Source: Candidatus Poribacteria bacterium
GTDB lineage: Bacteria; Poribacteria; WGA-4E; WGA-3G
Direction of reading: 5' to 3'
Length of the DNA: 56,079 bases
Assembly: GCA_022827225.1 (NCBI GenBank)
Contig: JAJDTJ010000057.1
Coordinates: 1-56,079 of the forward strand
The position numbers and the translations under genes were made by a program. Below, piece after piece: positions 16,144-24,046 of the stretch; the first letter of the stretch is position 1; each line of letters starts with the position of its first letter. Below the pieces are notes generated by a model that did not search any database, was not told the origin of the DNA, and saw only the letters and a program-made list of their open reading frames with translations.

Positions 16144-18462
16144 ATGAAAGTTGAAATGCAACTTGGGAGCGAGAAGTTAGCCATTGAAACCGGAAAAGTT
16201 GCGAAACAGGCAGATGGTGCTGTCTGGGTACAATACGGTGGGACGGTTGTCTTGGTCACAGTGGTGGCTGATGATAGTGAGCACGACCTCGATTTCTTTC
16301 CATTAACAGTAGATTACCGGGAGAGGGCTTATGCCGGTGGACGTGTCCCGACAGTCTATGGTAGACGAGAACCGCGTCCCGGAACTTCAGAACAATTGGT
16401 GGCTCGACTCATAGACCATTGTATTCGTCCGCTTTTTCCCAAAGACTTTAAGGCTGAGGTACAAATATTATGTAACGTTTTTTCATCGGATGGTGTTCAC
16501 CCCGCGGATGTCCCGGCACTTATCGGAACCTCCGCCGCCTTATCCATTTCTGATATACCTTTTAACGGACCCGTCGGCGCAGTTACTGTCGGAAGAATTG
16601 AAGACCGATTGATAATCAACCCAACTTATGAGGAATTGCACGCCTCCGATATGGAGCTATTTGTCAGTGGGAAAGCGGACGCTGTTATGTCCGTTGAAGG
16701 CGGTGGACATGAAATTCCTGAAGATGAAGTCATTGACACGATTATCACAGCGCATGCACAGATAAAAGAGGTCATCAAACTTCAAGAGGGGTTGGCAGCA
16801 GGATGTAGCAATACGAAACGGGATTACGCGGCTAAAAGTGTTGAATCAGACCTCAGCAACCGTGTCCGAAATCTTGCCACCACACGTATTCGTGAATCTA
16901 TCGGCATGGCTGACAAAAAGTCACGTGAAGATTATCTGGAGCAGGTCCAAGAAGATGTATTGTCTGAAATCCTTGAAGAGTCGCCAGAAGACGTTGATCC
17001 GGATGCAGCAAAAGATACCATCTCTATTTTAAGTGAGATTGAAAAAGAGGAGATGCGACAAGCGATTTTGACGGAAGGGAAACGTGTAGACGGACGCGGT
17101 GTAACTGATATCCGCCCCATCTCTGGTGAAGTCTCTTTACTTCCATATACGCACGGCTCCGCTCTCTTTAGCAGAGGACAGACACAAGCCCTCTGTGTTA
17201 CGACGCTCGGTACATCCGGAGATGAGGATGTCCAGCGAGGGCTTGATGGCGAAACAAGACGTTCTTTCTTTTTACATTACAACTTCCCGCCATTTAGCAC
17301 GGGTGAAGTCAAACGGATGATGGGACCTGGACGGCGTGAAATCGGACACGGAGCACTTGCGGAAAAAGCACTTGAACCGGTCATACCAAACAAGGAAGAT
17401 TTCCACTATACCATCCGTGTCGTTTCGGAGATATTGGAATCCAACGCTTCATCTTCTATGGCAACTGTTTGTGGGGCAACGCTTGCACTATTAGACGCAG
17501 GTGTCCCCCTTAAAAACCCCGTCGCAGGAATAGGTGTCGGGCTTATTAAGGAAGGAGAACAGGAAGCCATACTCACCGATATGCTCGGTACCGAAGATTT
17601 CCTCGGTGATATGGACTTTAAAGTAGCCGGAACAAGTGAAGGCGTTACGGCTGTCCAAATGGACATCAAAATTGAAGGCGTTACACCTGAATTGATGCGC
17701 CGGGCGATTCATCAGGCAAAAGAGGCACGCCTTGCTGTCATCGAACAGATGAACGCCGTTATCGCGCAACCGCGCGCCGAACTTTCACCCCACGCGCCAC
17801 GGATTTACTCCCTACAAATCGCACAACAGAAAATTAAAGACCTCATTGGCCCTCGCGGTAAAACTGTACAGGGTATCCAAGAGGAGACAAACACAACCAT
17901 CAATATCGAAGACGATGGGACTGTGGAAGTCGCTGCGACAAGCGCAGAAGATGTCAAGCGCGCCGAGGAGAAAATTCGAGCTATCACCGCTATGCCTGAA
18001 ATCGGTAAAGAGTACACTGGTAAAGTCGTCCGAACCGCATCTTTTGGGGCATTTGTCGAGATCTTGCCCGGTAAAGATGGCCTCGTCCATATCTCCCAGA
18101 TGGGAGACGGCTATGTCCGTCGTGCTGAAGATGTCATGCAAGTCGGTGATGAGGTCACGGTCCGCATCCTCACAATTGACGAGCAAGACCGCGTTGATTT
18201 AGCACTTGTTGCCGCTAACGGTGTTCCAGTTGAAGAACTGAATATCGAATCAAGCGATGATCGTGAATTCTCACCTAGGGAACCTCGCGATGGCGGGCGT
18301 TCTAACTACCGTGACAATCGCGACTCCCGCGACTACCGTGACCGACGCGGAAATGACTCCCGCGACCGGCGTGGCGGAAGCGGAAGATATGACCAACGCG
18401 ATAATCGCGACTACCGAGATCGACGCTCCTCACCACGCCTCCCGAAAGGACGCTCTCGATAG
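16144..18462 (+). CDS. pnp: Polyribonucleotide nucleotidyltransferase (PNPase)
   Basis: 772 residues from the ATG at 16144. Two RNase PH-like domains are separated by a helical domain; the first begins MKVEMQLGSEKLAIETGKVA and includes RPGTSEQLVARLIDHCIRPL, the second holds SSMATVCGATLALLDAGVPL and TDMLGTEDFLGDMDFKVAGT. KH (LIGPRGKTVQGIQEETNTTI) and S1 (GKVVRTASFGAFVEILPGKD) domains follow. PNPase degrades RNA 3' to 5' with phosphate. After the S1 domain there is a tail of about 60 residues rich in Arg and Asp (repeated S-R-D-Y-R-D and D-R-R-G), longer than usual. The spacer from rpsO is 242 bp and contains a 6-bp inverted repeat (15940-15945 / 15983-15988). Confidence 0.97.
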   Translation: MKVEMQLGSEKLAIETGKVAKQADGAVWVQYGGTVVLVTVVADDSEHDLDFFPLTVDYRERAYAGGRVPTVYGRREPRPGTSEQLVARLIDHCIRPLFPKDFKAEVQILCNVFSSDGVHPADVPALIGTSAALSISDIPFNGPVGAVTVGRIEDRLIINPTYEELHASDMELFVSGKADAVMSVEGGGHEIPEDEVIDTIITAHAQIKEVIKLQEGLAAGCSNTKRDYAAKSVESDLSNRVRNLATTRIRESIGMADKKSREDYLEQVQEDVLSEILEESPEDVDPDAAKDTISILSEIEKEEMRQAILTEGKRVDGRGVTDIRPISGEVSLLPYTHGSALFSRGQTQALCVTTLGTSGDEDVQRGLDGETRRSFFLHYNFPPFSTGEVKRMMGPGRREIGHGALAEKALEPVIPNKEDFHYTIRVVSEILESNASSSMATVCGATLALLDAGVPLKNPVAGIGVGLIKEGEQEAILTDMLGTEDFLGDMDFKVAGTSEGVTAVQMDIKIEGVTPELMRRAIHQAKEARLAVIEQMNAVIAQPRAELSPHAPRIYSLQIAQQKIKDLIGPRGKTVQGIQEETNTTINIEDDGTVEVAATSAEDVKRAEEKIRAITAMPEIGKEYTGKVVRTASFGAFVEILPGKDGLVHISQMGDGYVRRAEDVMQVGDEVTVRILTIDEQDRVDLALVAANGVPVEELNIESSDDREFSPREPRDGGRSNYRDNRDSRDYRDRRGNDSRDRRGGSGRYDQRDNRDYRDRRSSPRLPKGRSR

Positions 18463-18506
18463 TCGTTTGTTGAAAATCCGCACAATCGTAATTAGAACGG
18501 ATATAT

Positions 18507-18539
18507 AAATAGGGTGAAGGAAAATCCTTCACCCTATTT
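18507..18539. terminator. Strong rho-independent terminator after pnp
   Basis: A perfect 15-bp stem (18507-18521 with 18525-18539), an AAA loop, A-rich at the outer 5' side and followed by TAATTTT. It closes the translation/RNA-decay cluster. The A-tract would let it work in reverse as well. Confidence 0.92.
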
Positions 18540-18878
18540 TAATTTTGAAAATCCTGATTCGGACAGTCAATAACCCCAAGCTAAAGCATGCGGAAACCTG
18601 CGTTTTTTGCGTACAAAAAAAAAATAAAGTGTACTGCCATCGGAAATTTAGATCACTTTCTAAACCTACTATAGTTTGGACTTACGCAAATTAACCCGTA
18701 TGCCTTATTCAATTTCCAACCTTCATTAACCGCGCCTTCCACAATACCCAATTAAAAATTTTGCATGCGAACTGTTTTTATGCTATAATATCCATAATTT
18801 GATTCATCCGATTTCTTAAAGTAATGACACAGTGACGCTCACAAAATAAGTAAATCAGCAAGTGGAGAGGTTATAATC
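18540..18878. other. Spacer after the pnp terminator
   Basis: About 340 bp without a gene. It holds a run of ten A residues, one copy of the GGACTTACGCAA repeat end (18679-18690), and the promoter at 18761-18789 for the next gene. I see no RNA gene. Confidence 0.5.
18761..18789 (+). promoter_or_regulatory. Strong promoter with extended -10
   Basis: TTGCAT (18761-18766), a 17-bp spacer ending in TGC, then a consensus TATAAT (18784-18789). The TGn before the -10 makes it an extended -10 promoter. Its start would fall about 80 bases before the small membrane-protein gene at 18879. Confidence 0.75.
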
Positions 18879-19139
18879 ATGAGAACACGCCACAATACAA
18901 CTAAACACGTTCTTAATAAAGGCGATCTACTCGATCAGAAATGGCTAACTTACTTTTTAGCCATAGTTCTTATCTTACTCGTCCTTGTGTTTGTTGTTTT
19001 ACTATCCCCTACTTATAAACAATATATTGTCGATACCGTTAAAAGTGTGTTTTATGGTAAAAAACAGGAAGCACCGCGCCCGAAGGCTTCACCTGTAAAA
19101 TTCCGACAACCTGCTCTACCTAACGGTTTGACCTTTTGA
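18879..19139 (+). CDS. Small single-pass membrane protein
   Basis: 86 residues: a basic N-terminus, one strong transmembrane helix (about 24-44, LTYFLAIVLILLVLVFVVLL) and a basic, proline-containing tail. GGAGAGG lies upstream of the ATG and a strong promoter precedes it, so it is probably a real gene. I do not recognise the family. Two envelope lipoprotein genes follow, so an envelope role is possible. Confidence 0.55.
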   Translation: MRTRHNTTKHVLNKGDLLDQKWLTYFLAIVLILLVLVFVVLLSPTYKQYIVDTVKSVFYGKKQEAPRPKASPVKFRQPALPNGLTF

Positions 19140-19205
19140 ACACCAGACGGAAGAATTGCCCTTCAATATTTGAATTACGCATTTTAACAAAACTCGGAGT
19201 ATAAA

Positions 19206-19721
19206 ATGTCTAAAGCAGTGTTTGTATTAGGAATACCGATATGGCTGAGTATAATCTCTGGATGCGGTTATGTTTCCAAGTCGGAATACTTAGAGCATAT
19301 CAGCACGATCCGGGTCGCACCTATTGAAATTTTGGATGCCGATTTCTCTTACGATAACGCCTCCCAACGTCCTTACGATGAGGTTATTCATGAAAAACTG
19401 ACGCAACGTTTCAACAGGAAATGGCGAGACGGCAACGATTCCGAACTTACAATGCGAATACAAGATTTTGATATACGCGAACAAGATTACGGACCCCAAG
19501 GGCAAGTCGAAATGGTACGCATGACGCTACAGATTGAGTACGAATTTTTTGACCGCGTTCGGAACAACATGATCGCGCAATCGGACAACTACCTCCAAGT
19601 TCACGATTACTACATCGTTTCGGGGCGAGCTGAACCGCCGGAAACCCGTGAAGAGGCTGAGAGGCGTATTGTAGACGAACTGATAGACGATCTTTACAAC
19701 CAACTTGCAGAGCAGTGGTAA
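19206..19721 (+). CDS. LptE-like lipoprotein
   Basis: 171 residues. The signal peptide ends in I-I-S-G-C-G-Y, a lipobox followed by the G-Y typical of LptE proteins; then HISTIRVAPIEILDADFSYD (about 31-50) and alternating beta-strand-like segments (SELTMRIQDFDIREQDYG, EMVRMTLQIEYEFFDR) and a C-terminal helix (RRIVDELIDDLYNQL). LptE is the outer-membrane plug of the LPS translocon LptD. The match is by overall pattern, so the call is moderate. It fits a bacterium with the heptosyltransferase-type genes seen elsewhere in the window. Confidence 0.65.
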   Translation: MSKAVFVLGIPIWLSIISGCGYVSKSEYLEHISTIRVAPIEILDADFSYDNASQRPYDEVIHEKLTQRFNRKWRDGNDSELTMRIQDFDIREQDYGPQGQVEMVRMTLQIEYEFFDRVRNNMIAQSDNYLQVHDYYIVSGRAEPPETREEAERRIVDELIDDLYNQLAEQW

Positions 19722-19749
19722 GAAAACGCTGTCGGGAGTTTTCTCGCGG

Positions 19750-20814
19750 ATGAAATACATAACAACAAGTATTTTTGAGAAATTACGTCGTTTCTGCTTT
19801 AGTATCTGTCTTTTTTTGAGTTTAATGTTAACTTCATGTGGTCCTGAGCAAGGAGATTGGACAGCAGTTCAGCATAAAGACAGATATATTTACGGTGTCT
19901 GGCACGGTTCTACAGCAAAGAAGACGGAACTGTTAATGTCAGAAGTCGCGAAAAACATAAAAGACACTTCGGTGCTATCCGAGACAGAAGATGCCGTAAA
20001 GACGACGGTTGCCCCAGAGCATCTTTTACCAGACGGTAGAGAATTATTGGGTTGGGTCCAGTCGCGTGCTTTTTCAACGTATCAAGGAAAAAAACTCTAC
20101 CGGGATAGGGCTATTTCGCCTGCTGCTTCGCCCGATCTATACTACGCTTACGGTTTTCAACGACAGGCAGAGGTGGAATACCAAGCCCCTCAATTCGGTT
20201 CAAAGCCGTTGATTTTACTCGAAATCTTCGATATGGGAACACCGGAAAACGCCTTCGGAATTTATAACTTTTATACCTACCCGCGTATGAAATTTGAATG
20301 GGTGGGTGCTAAGGCGATGCTTTCAGGTGGGTACCTCCGATTCGCGAAAGGGCAGTATTTCATTCAGATTGAAGGCTATGAATTTGCTACCGGTATCCGT
20401 GAAGGGATGATTGCACTTGCGAAAGCCGTAGCAGCAGAGATTCAAGACCCACCACCGGAACCGAGTATGCTCACGCACCTACCTAACAACAACAAGATAC
20501 ATGGCAGCACCAAGTTATTTCGCTCAAATTGGGCATTAAGACAAATCTACAGTACATTACCTGCCAATGTGCCGCAATTAACAGATGCAGCAGTCGGCAT
20601 CTCCGCCCACTATAAAAATAACCCCGACGCGAAGGGTTGGACAGATGCAGAGATCGTTTTTGTCATCCATTTCCCAGATGCCGCCACGGCAGAATCTACC
20701 TATACCTCTTACCGAAACACTGTAGGGACGCTAATGGAAGGATCCGTCGGTTTTCAAAAAACGATGGATGGTGCAATTCTTATCAATGAAACTGCTATGG
20801 ACATAGAACAATAG
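19750..20814 (+). CDS. Lipoprotein of unknown function (DUF6599-like)
   Basis: 354 residues from the ATG at 19750; the frame is open further upstream but would overlap the previous gene and bury the signal peptide. The N-terminus is a lipoprotein signal (CFSICLFLSLMLTSCGPEQG) with cysteine at about residue 29. The middle contains ILLEIFDMGTPENAFGIYNF and AKGQYFIQIEGYEFATG, which resemble the 'stays in a defined state / AFGIY' pattern I associate with DUF6599. No catalytic motif is seen. The gene follows the LptE-like gene by 28 bp and probably shares its transcript. Confidence 0.55.
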   Translation: MKYITTSIFEKLRRFCFSICLFLSLMLTSCGPEQGDWTAVQHKDRYIYGVWHGSTAKKTELLMSEVAKNIKDTSVLSETEDAVKTTVAPEHLLPDGRELLGWVQSRAFSTYQGKKLYRDRAISPAASPDLYYAYGFQRQAEVEYQAPQFGSKPLILLEIFDMGTPENAFGIYNFYTYPRMKFEWVGAKAMLSGGYLRFAKGQYFIQIEGYEFATGIREGMIALAKAVAAEIQDPPPEPSMLTHLPNNNKIHGSTKLFRSNWALRQIYSTLPANVPQLTDAAVGISAHYKNNPDAKGWTDAEIVFVIHFPDAATAESTYTSYRNTVGTLMEGSVGFQKTMDGAILINETAMDIEQ

Positions 20815-20826
20815 AGGAGTTTTCTC

Positions 20827-21579
20827 ATGCGAGGCGATTTTGAAGCCTATCTCAACGATTCATTTCGTGATGAAAATGGCAAACTTGATTTGGAGGCGTT
20901 GCTGGCATTAGAGGATGAAGCCGACATGGATGTCGTTGTCGTTATGCCGACTCCGCAACCGCTTCCTGAAAATAGTGAACTCGCCGAGGCGATTCGCGGT
21001 AATCCGCGTGCCCTCGGTTGCGCACTTGTACATCCGACAGAACCGGACCCTGTTGAACAGGTCAGATTGACCGCTGAAGTCTGGGAGATGCCCGGAATTA
21101 AACTGATGCCCGCCATTCACAACTACAATGTAGATGATCCTATCGTGCGTCCCGTTGTTGAAGCCGCACGTGATTATGGACTTATCATCTCCATTCACTC
21201 TGGACCTAATAATTGTCATCCGAATCGGATTGGTACTGTCGCGAGTTGGGTGCCAGAAACGCCTGTTATCATGGATCACATGGGGTTTCCAGACGATTTA
21301 GACGCTGGCATCTCTGTCGCAAAAGCGAACAAGAATGTCTCGCTCGGGACCACCATCCTCCGTTTTCATCGTCGTTGGGGAACAGACCCGGACAAGGTCG
21401 TTCCAACTGAGGTAAAGAAAGCCGTTGATGAACTCGGACCCGAACAGATCGTCTTCGGTTCTAATTTGCCGGAATACCGACCGATTCAAGTTATTAATGC
21501 CCTTAAACGCTTAGAACTCGGCGATGATGCCGAAGCACTGATTTTTGGCGATAATCTCGCGCGTATCTATGGACTTTAA
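20827..21579 (+). CDS. Amidohydrolase-family protein lacking key metal ligands
   Basis: 250 residues with the TIM-barrel pattern of the amidohydrolase-2 family (PF04909): ADMDVVVVMPTP (about 33-44), PGIKLMPAIHNYN (about 91-103), IISIHSGPNN (about 120-129), TPVIMDHMGFP (about 146-156) and a terminal LIFGDNLARIYGL. Two canonical elements are absent. There is no N-terminal D-x-H-x-H, as the protein starts MRGDFEAYLND after an in-frame TAG; and the usual G-S-D near the end is G-S-N (VFGSNLPEY). Catalysis may therefore be altered or lost. GAGGAG precedes the ATG. It lies 34 bp upstream of gcvT. Confidence 0.7.
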   Translation: MRGDFEAYLNDSFRDENGKLDLEALLALEDEADMDVVVVMPTPQPLPENSELAEAIRGNPRALGCALVHPTEPDPVEQVRLTAEVWEMPGIKLMPAIHNYNVDDPIVRPVVEAARDYGLIISIHSGPNNCHPNRIGTVASWVPETPVIMDHMGFPDDLDAGISVAKANKNVSLGTTILRFHRRWGTDPDKVVPTEVKKAVDELGPEQIVFGSNLPEYRPIQVINALKRLELGDDAEALIFGDNLARIYGL

Positions 21580-21613
21580 GAACGCTGAACACACGCGTAT
21601 TTAGCGAAAAAAA

Positions 21614-22690
21614 ATGAAAAGAACGCCGCTTTATCAAGTTCATAAAACCCTCAACGCCAAATTCACCGAATTCGGCGGTTGGGAGATGCCCCTCCAATAC
21701 AGCAGTATTGTTAAGGAGCATCTCGCTGTTCGAGCAACCGTCGGTTTGTTTGATCTGTCGCACATGGGTGAATTCGAGATTCATGGGCAAGGCGCGAACG
21801 AGTTAGTCCAAAAACTCAGCACCAACGATGTCGGACGTTTAACGGATGGACGGGTGTTGTATACCCTCTTCTGTAATGAAACAGGTGGCATCGTTGATGA
21901 CCTCCTTATCTACCGGTATACGGATAACCACTATATGTTGGTCGTCAATGCAGCCAACATTGAAAAAGATCTGGCATGGGTTCGGAGCCACAACGATACG
22001 GATGCAGAAATAGAAGACCTAAGCAATGAAACGGTTCTCATCGCATTACAAGGTCCAAAATCAATAGATATTCTAAACCTTTTTGTTTCCGAATTGGATG
22101 TCTCTGAGATTTCCTTTTTTCGGTTTATGGTGGGTGAGGTAGCTGGGATACCTACCGTAATTTCACGCACCGGATATACGGGTGAAATCGGTTTTGAGTT
22201 ATATGTTCAGACAAGCAGCGGCGAAGACTTATGGAATGCGCTCTATCCTGCCGTGATAGAGGCAGAAGGACAGCCTGTAGGACTTGGCGCACGCGACACA
22301 TTAAGACTTGAAGCCGGACTCCGACTCTACGGTGTGGATATGAACGACGACACAAACCCGCTTGAAGTTGGTCTCAGTAAATTCGTCAAATCCAAGAATC
22401 GCCAATTCATTGGGAAAAACGCACTCCTTGCCGCGAAAAAGAAGGGCATTACAAAACAGATGGTAGGTTTCCAGATGCTTGACCGCGCTGTCGCGCGCAC
22501 GGGTTATGCTGTTTATCAAGAAGGTGAACGGATAGGTGAAGTGACAAGTGGCGCGCCATCACCGAGCCTGAAATGCAGTATCGGTTTTGCCATTGTAACG
22601 TCACAAACAATATCTGAAGACGATGAAATTGACATAGAAATTCGTAGTAGGATGCATCCAGCTAAAATTGTAACGGAACCTTTTATCTGA
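21614..22690 (+). CDS. gcvT: Glycine cleavage system T protein (aminomethyltransferase)
   Basis: 358 residues. The N-terminus (TPLYQVHKTLNAKFTEFGGW, about 4-23), FDLSHMGEFEIHG, the folate-binding core (VISRTGYTGEIGFELY, about 182-197) and LGARDTLRLEAGLRLYGVDM (about 223-242) are the GcvT signatures. It transfers the methylene group from the H-protein-bound aminomethyl arm to tetrahydrofolate, releasing ammonia. It heads the gcvT-[uma2]-gcvH-gcvP run. Only 34 bp separate it from the upstream gene, so there is no room for a glycine riboswitch. Confidence 0.95.
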   Translation: MKRTPLYQVHKTLNAKFTEFGGWEMPLQYSSIVKEHLAVRATVGLFDLSHMGEFEIHGQGANELVQKLSTNDVGRLTDGRVLYTLFCNETGGIVDDLLIYRYTDNHYMLVVNAANIEKDLAWVRSHNDTDAEIEDLSNETVLIALQGPKSIDILNLFVSELDVSEISFFRFMVGEVAGIPTVISRTGYTGEIGFELYVQTSSGEDLWNALYPAVIEAEGQPVGLGARDTLRLEAGLRLYGVDMNDDTNPLEVGLSKFVKSKNRQFIGKNALLAAKKKGITKQMVGFQMLDRAVARTGYAVYQEGERIGEVTSGAPSPSLKCSIGFAIVTSQTISEDDEIDIEIRSRMHPAKIVTEPFI

Positions 22691-22715
22691 TACCAACACT
22701 CAAACGGAGAAAATC

Positions 22716-23531
22716 ATGGATACCATAAACGGCTTTGAATTCAAGCAGAGAAAGTATATGCCAGTCTTTCCAAAAGCAAATGGCAAAACGACTGTCTATA
22801 TTGAAGGCTATCCGTGTGAGGATAACGAACCTATGTCCGCAACCGATTTTCACGGAGAACAGATTAACACACTCGCCGATCAATTCAAACGATACTTCGC
22901 AATCAACGAACTCGTTCACATCGCTGTTGATAGCTTTATCTATTATAGTGAAGGCGACATCACAAAATGTGTTGCTCCAGATATTTACATCGTCTTCGGC
23001 GTTGCTAAATATCCGTTACGGCGCAGTTTCTATACATGGGCAGAAGGTGCAGCACCCGTTGCTGTCTTCGAGTTCCTCTCTGACGCGACGGCACGTCAAG
23101 ATCGAACTGAAAAAGTCGGCGTGTATCTCAAGGATATAGGTGTCCAAGAGTATTTTGTCCATCAACCGGAGCTGAAGAAAGCTGCAGAGTTTCGGGGGTG
23201 GCGGCATAGCCTATCGGGTGGCATCATTGAGATGGAACCGGACCCGCAAGGTGGGCTGTTCAGCGAAGCGTTAAATCTCTACTTTCGCTGGGAGGAACAA
23301 CACCATACGCACGTTAGGCTGTTGCGTCCGTATCTGCCGGATGGCACCCCGATTACAACTTCTCTTGAAGAACATCACCTAAGAGAAGCAGCACAAGCAC
23401 GCGCACAAGAAGAAGCACAACGCCGACAAGATGCAGAAAAACTCGCAGCAACCGAAGCACAACGTAGAAAAGACGCTGAAGCAGAATTAGAAAAACTCCG
23501 GACACAACTTGCGAACCTTCAACGTCAATAG
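22716..23531 (+). CDS. Uma2 (DUF820) family endonuclease-like protein with coiled-coil tail
   Basis: 271 residues. The PD-(D/E)xK-type Uma2 fold is suggested by CVAPDIYIVFG (about 86-96), PVAVFEFLSDATARQDRTEK (about 112-131) and VGVYLKDIGVQEYFVHQP (about 132-149). A C-terminal coiled coil of about 70 residues has repeated A-Q-R-R-x-D-A-E units, suggesting recent tandem growth. Family members are common in cyanobacteria and other large genomes; some behave as nucleases linked to mobile DNA, but the role is unproven. It splits the gcv genes and is followed by a palindromic repeat, which suggests insertion by transfer. Confidence 0.8.
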   Translation: MDTINGFEFKQRKYMPVFPKANGKTTVYIEGYPCEDNEPMSATDFHGEQINTLADQFKRYFAINELVHIAVDSFIYYSEGDITKCVAPDIYIVFGVAKYPLRRSFYTWAEGAAPVAVFEFLSDATARQDRTEKVGVYLKDIGVQEYFVHQPELKKAAEFRGWRHSLSGGIIEMEPDPQGGLFSEALNLYFRWEEQHHTHVRLLRPYLPDGTPITTSLEEHHLREAAQARAQEEAQRRQDAEKLAATEAQRRKDAEAELEKLRTQLANLQRQ

Positions 23532-23563
23532 TGGACTGGCCACCCTTATTTTTAGGGGCATTT

Positions 23564-23611
23564 GTCATTTGATCGTAGGGGCGAGGTCGACTCGCCCTAT
23601 AGACAAATGAC
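23564..23611. repeat. Palindromic REP-like hairpin before gcvH
   Basis: Nested inverted repeats: outer GTCATTTG (23564-23571) with CAAATGAC (23604-23611), inner TAGGGGCGAG (23576-23585) with CTCGCCCTA (23591-23599) around a GTCGA loop. It is longer and more regular than a terminator and has no T-tract, so a dispersed REP/MITE-type repeat is more likely. It lies just behind the Uma2 gene. Confidence 0.7.
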
Positions 23612-23659
23612 ATAACCGTAATCTTAGAACGGACAGAACAATAATTCAGGTAAAATTAA

Positions 23660-24046
23660 ATGATTCCAGATAATTTAAAGTACAATGAAAGCCATGAATG
23701 GGCAAGGCAAGAGGGTGACATCGTCACCATCGGTATCAGCGACTATGCCCAATCTGAAATCCAAGACATCGTCTATGTTGAACTGCCGGAAATCGGCACG
23801 GAACTCACACAGAAAACCGAATTCGGCGTAATTGAGTCTGTCAAAGCTGCGTTCGACCTTTATGCACCCGTCAGCGGTGAAGTGATTGAGGTTAACGAAT
23901 CGTTGCTTGATGCGCCGGAACAGGTGAACGAGTCTCCTTACGATGACGGATGGTTTCTCAAAATTCGGATAACGGATTCAAGCGAACTTGACGCACTTCT
24001 CGATGCCGATGGTTATCAAGCACATATTGAGGCGGAGCATGCTTGA
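23660..24046 (+). CDS. gcvH: Glycine cleavage system H protein
   Basis: 128 residues, the normal length. [20 protein letters not shown] (about 8-27), [14 protein letters not shown] and [20 protein letters not shown] (about 57-75) are the H-protein pattern; the lysine to be lipoylated is K62 in E-S-V-K-A. It shuttles the aminomethyl group between P, T and L proteins. The gcvP start lies within its last codons (8-bp overlap at 24039-24046), so the two are translationally coupled. Confidence 0.96.
   Translation: MIPDNLKYNESHEWARQEGDIVTIGISDYAQSEIQDIVYVELPEIGTELTQKTEFGVIESVKAAFDLYAPVSGEVIEVNESLLDAPEQVNESPYDDGWFLKIRITDSSELDALLDADGYQAHIEAEHA

Noticed and set aside
21580..21613. Glycine riboswitch before gcvT
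   Set aside because: The gap is only 34 bp.
23564..23611. Rho-independent terminator before gcvH
   Set aside because: No T-tract follows the stem and it would cut the gcv operon; a dispersed palindrome is more likely.
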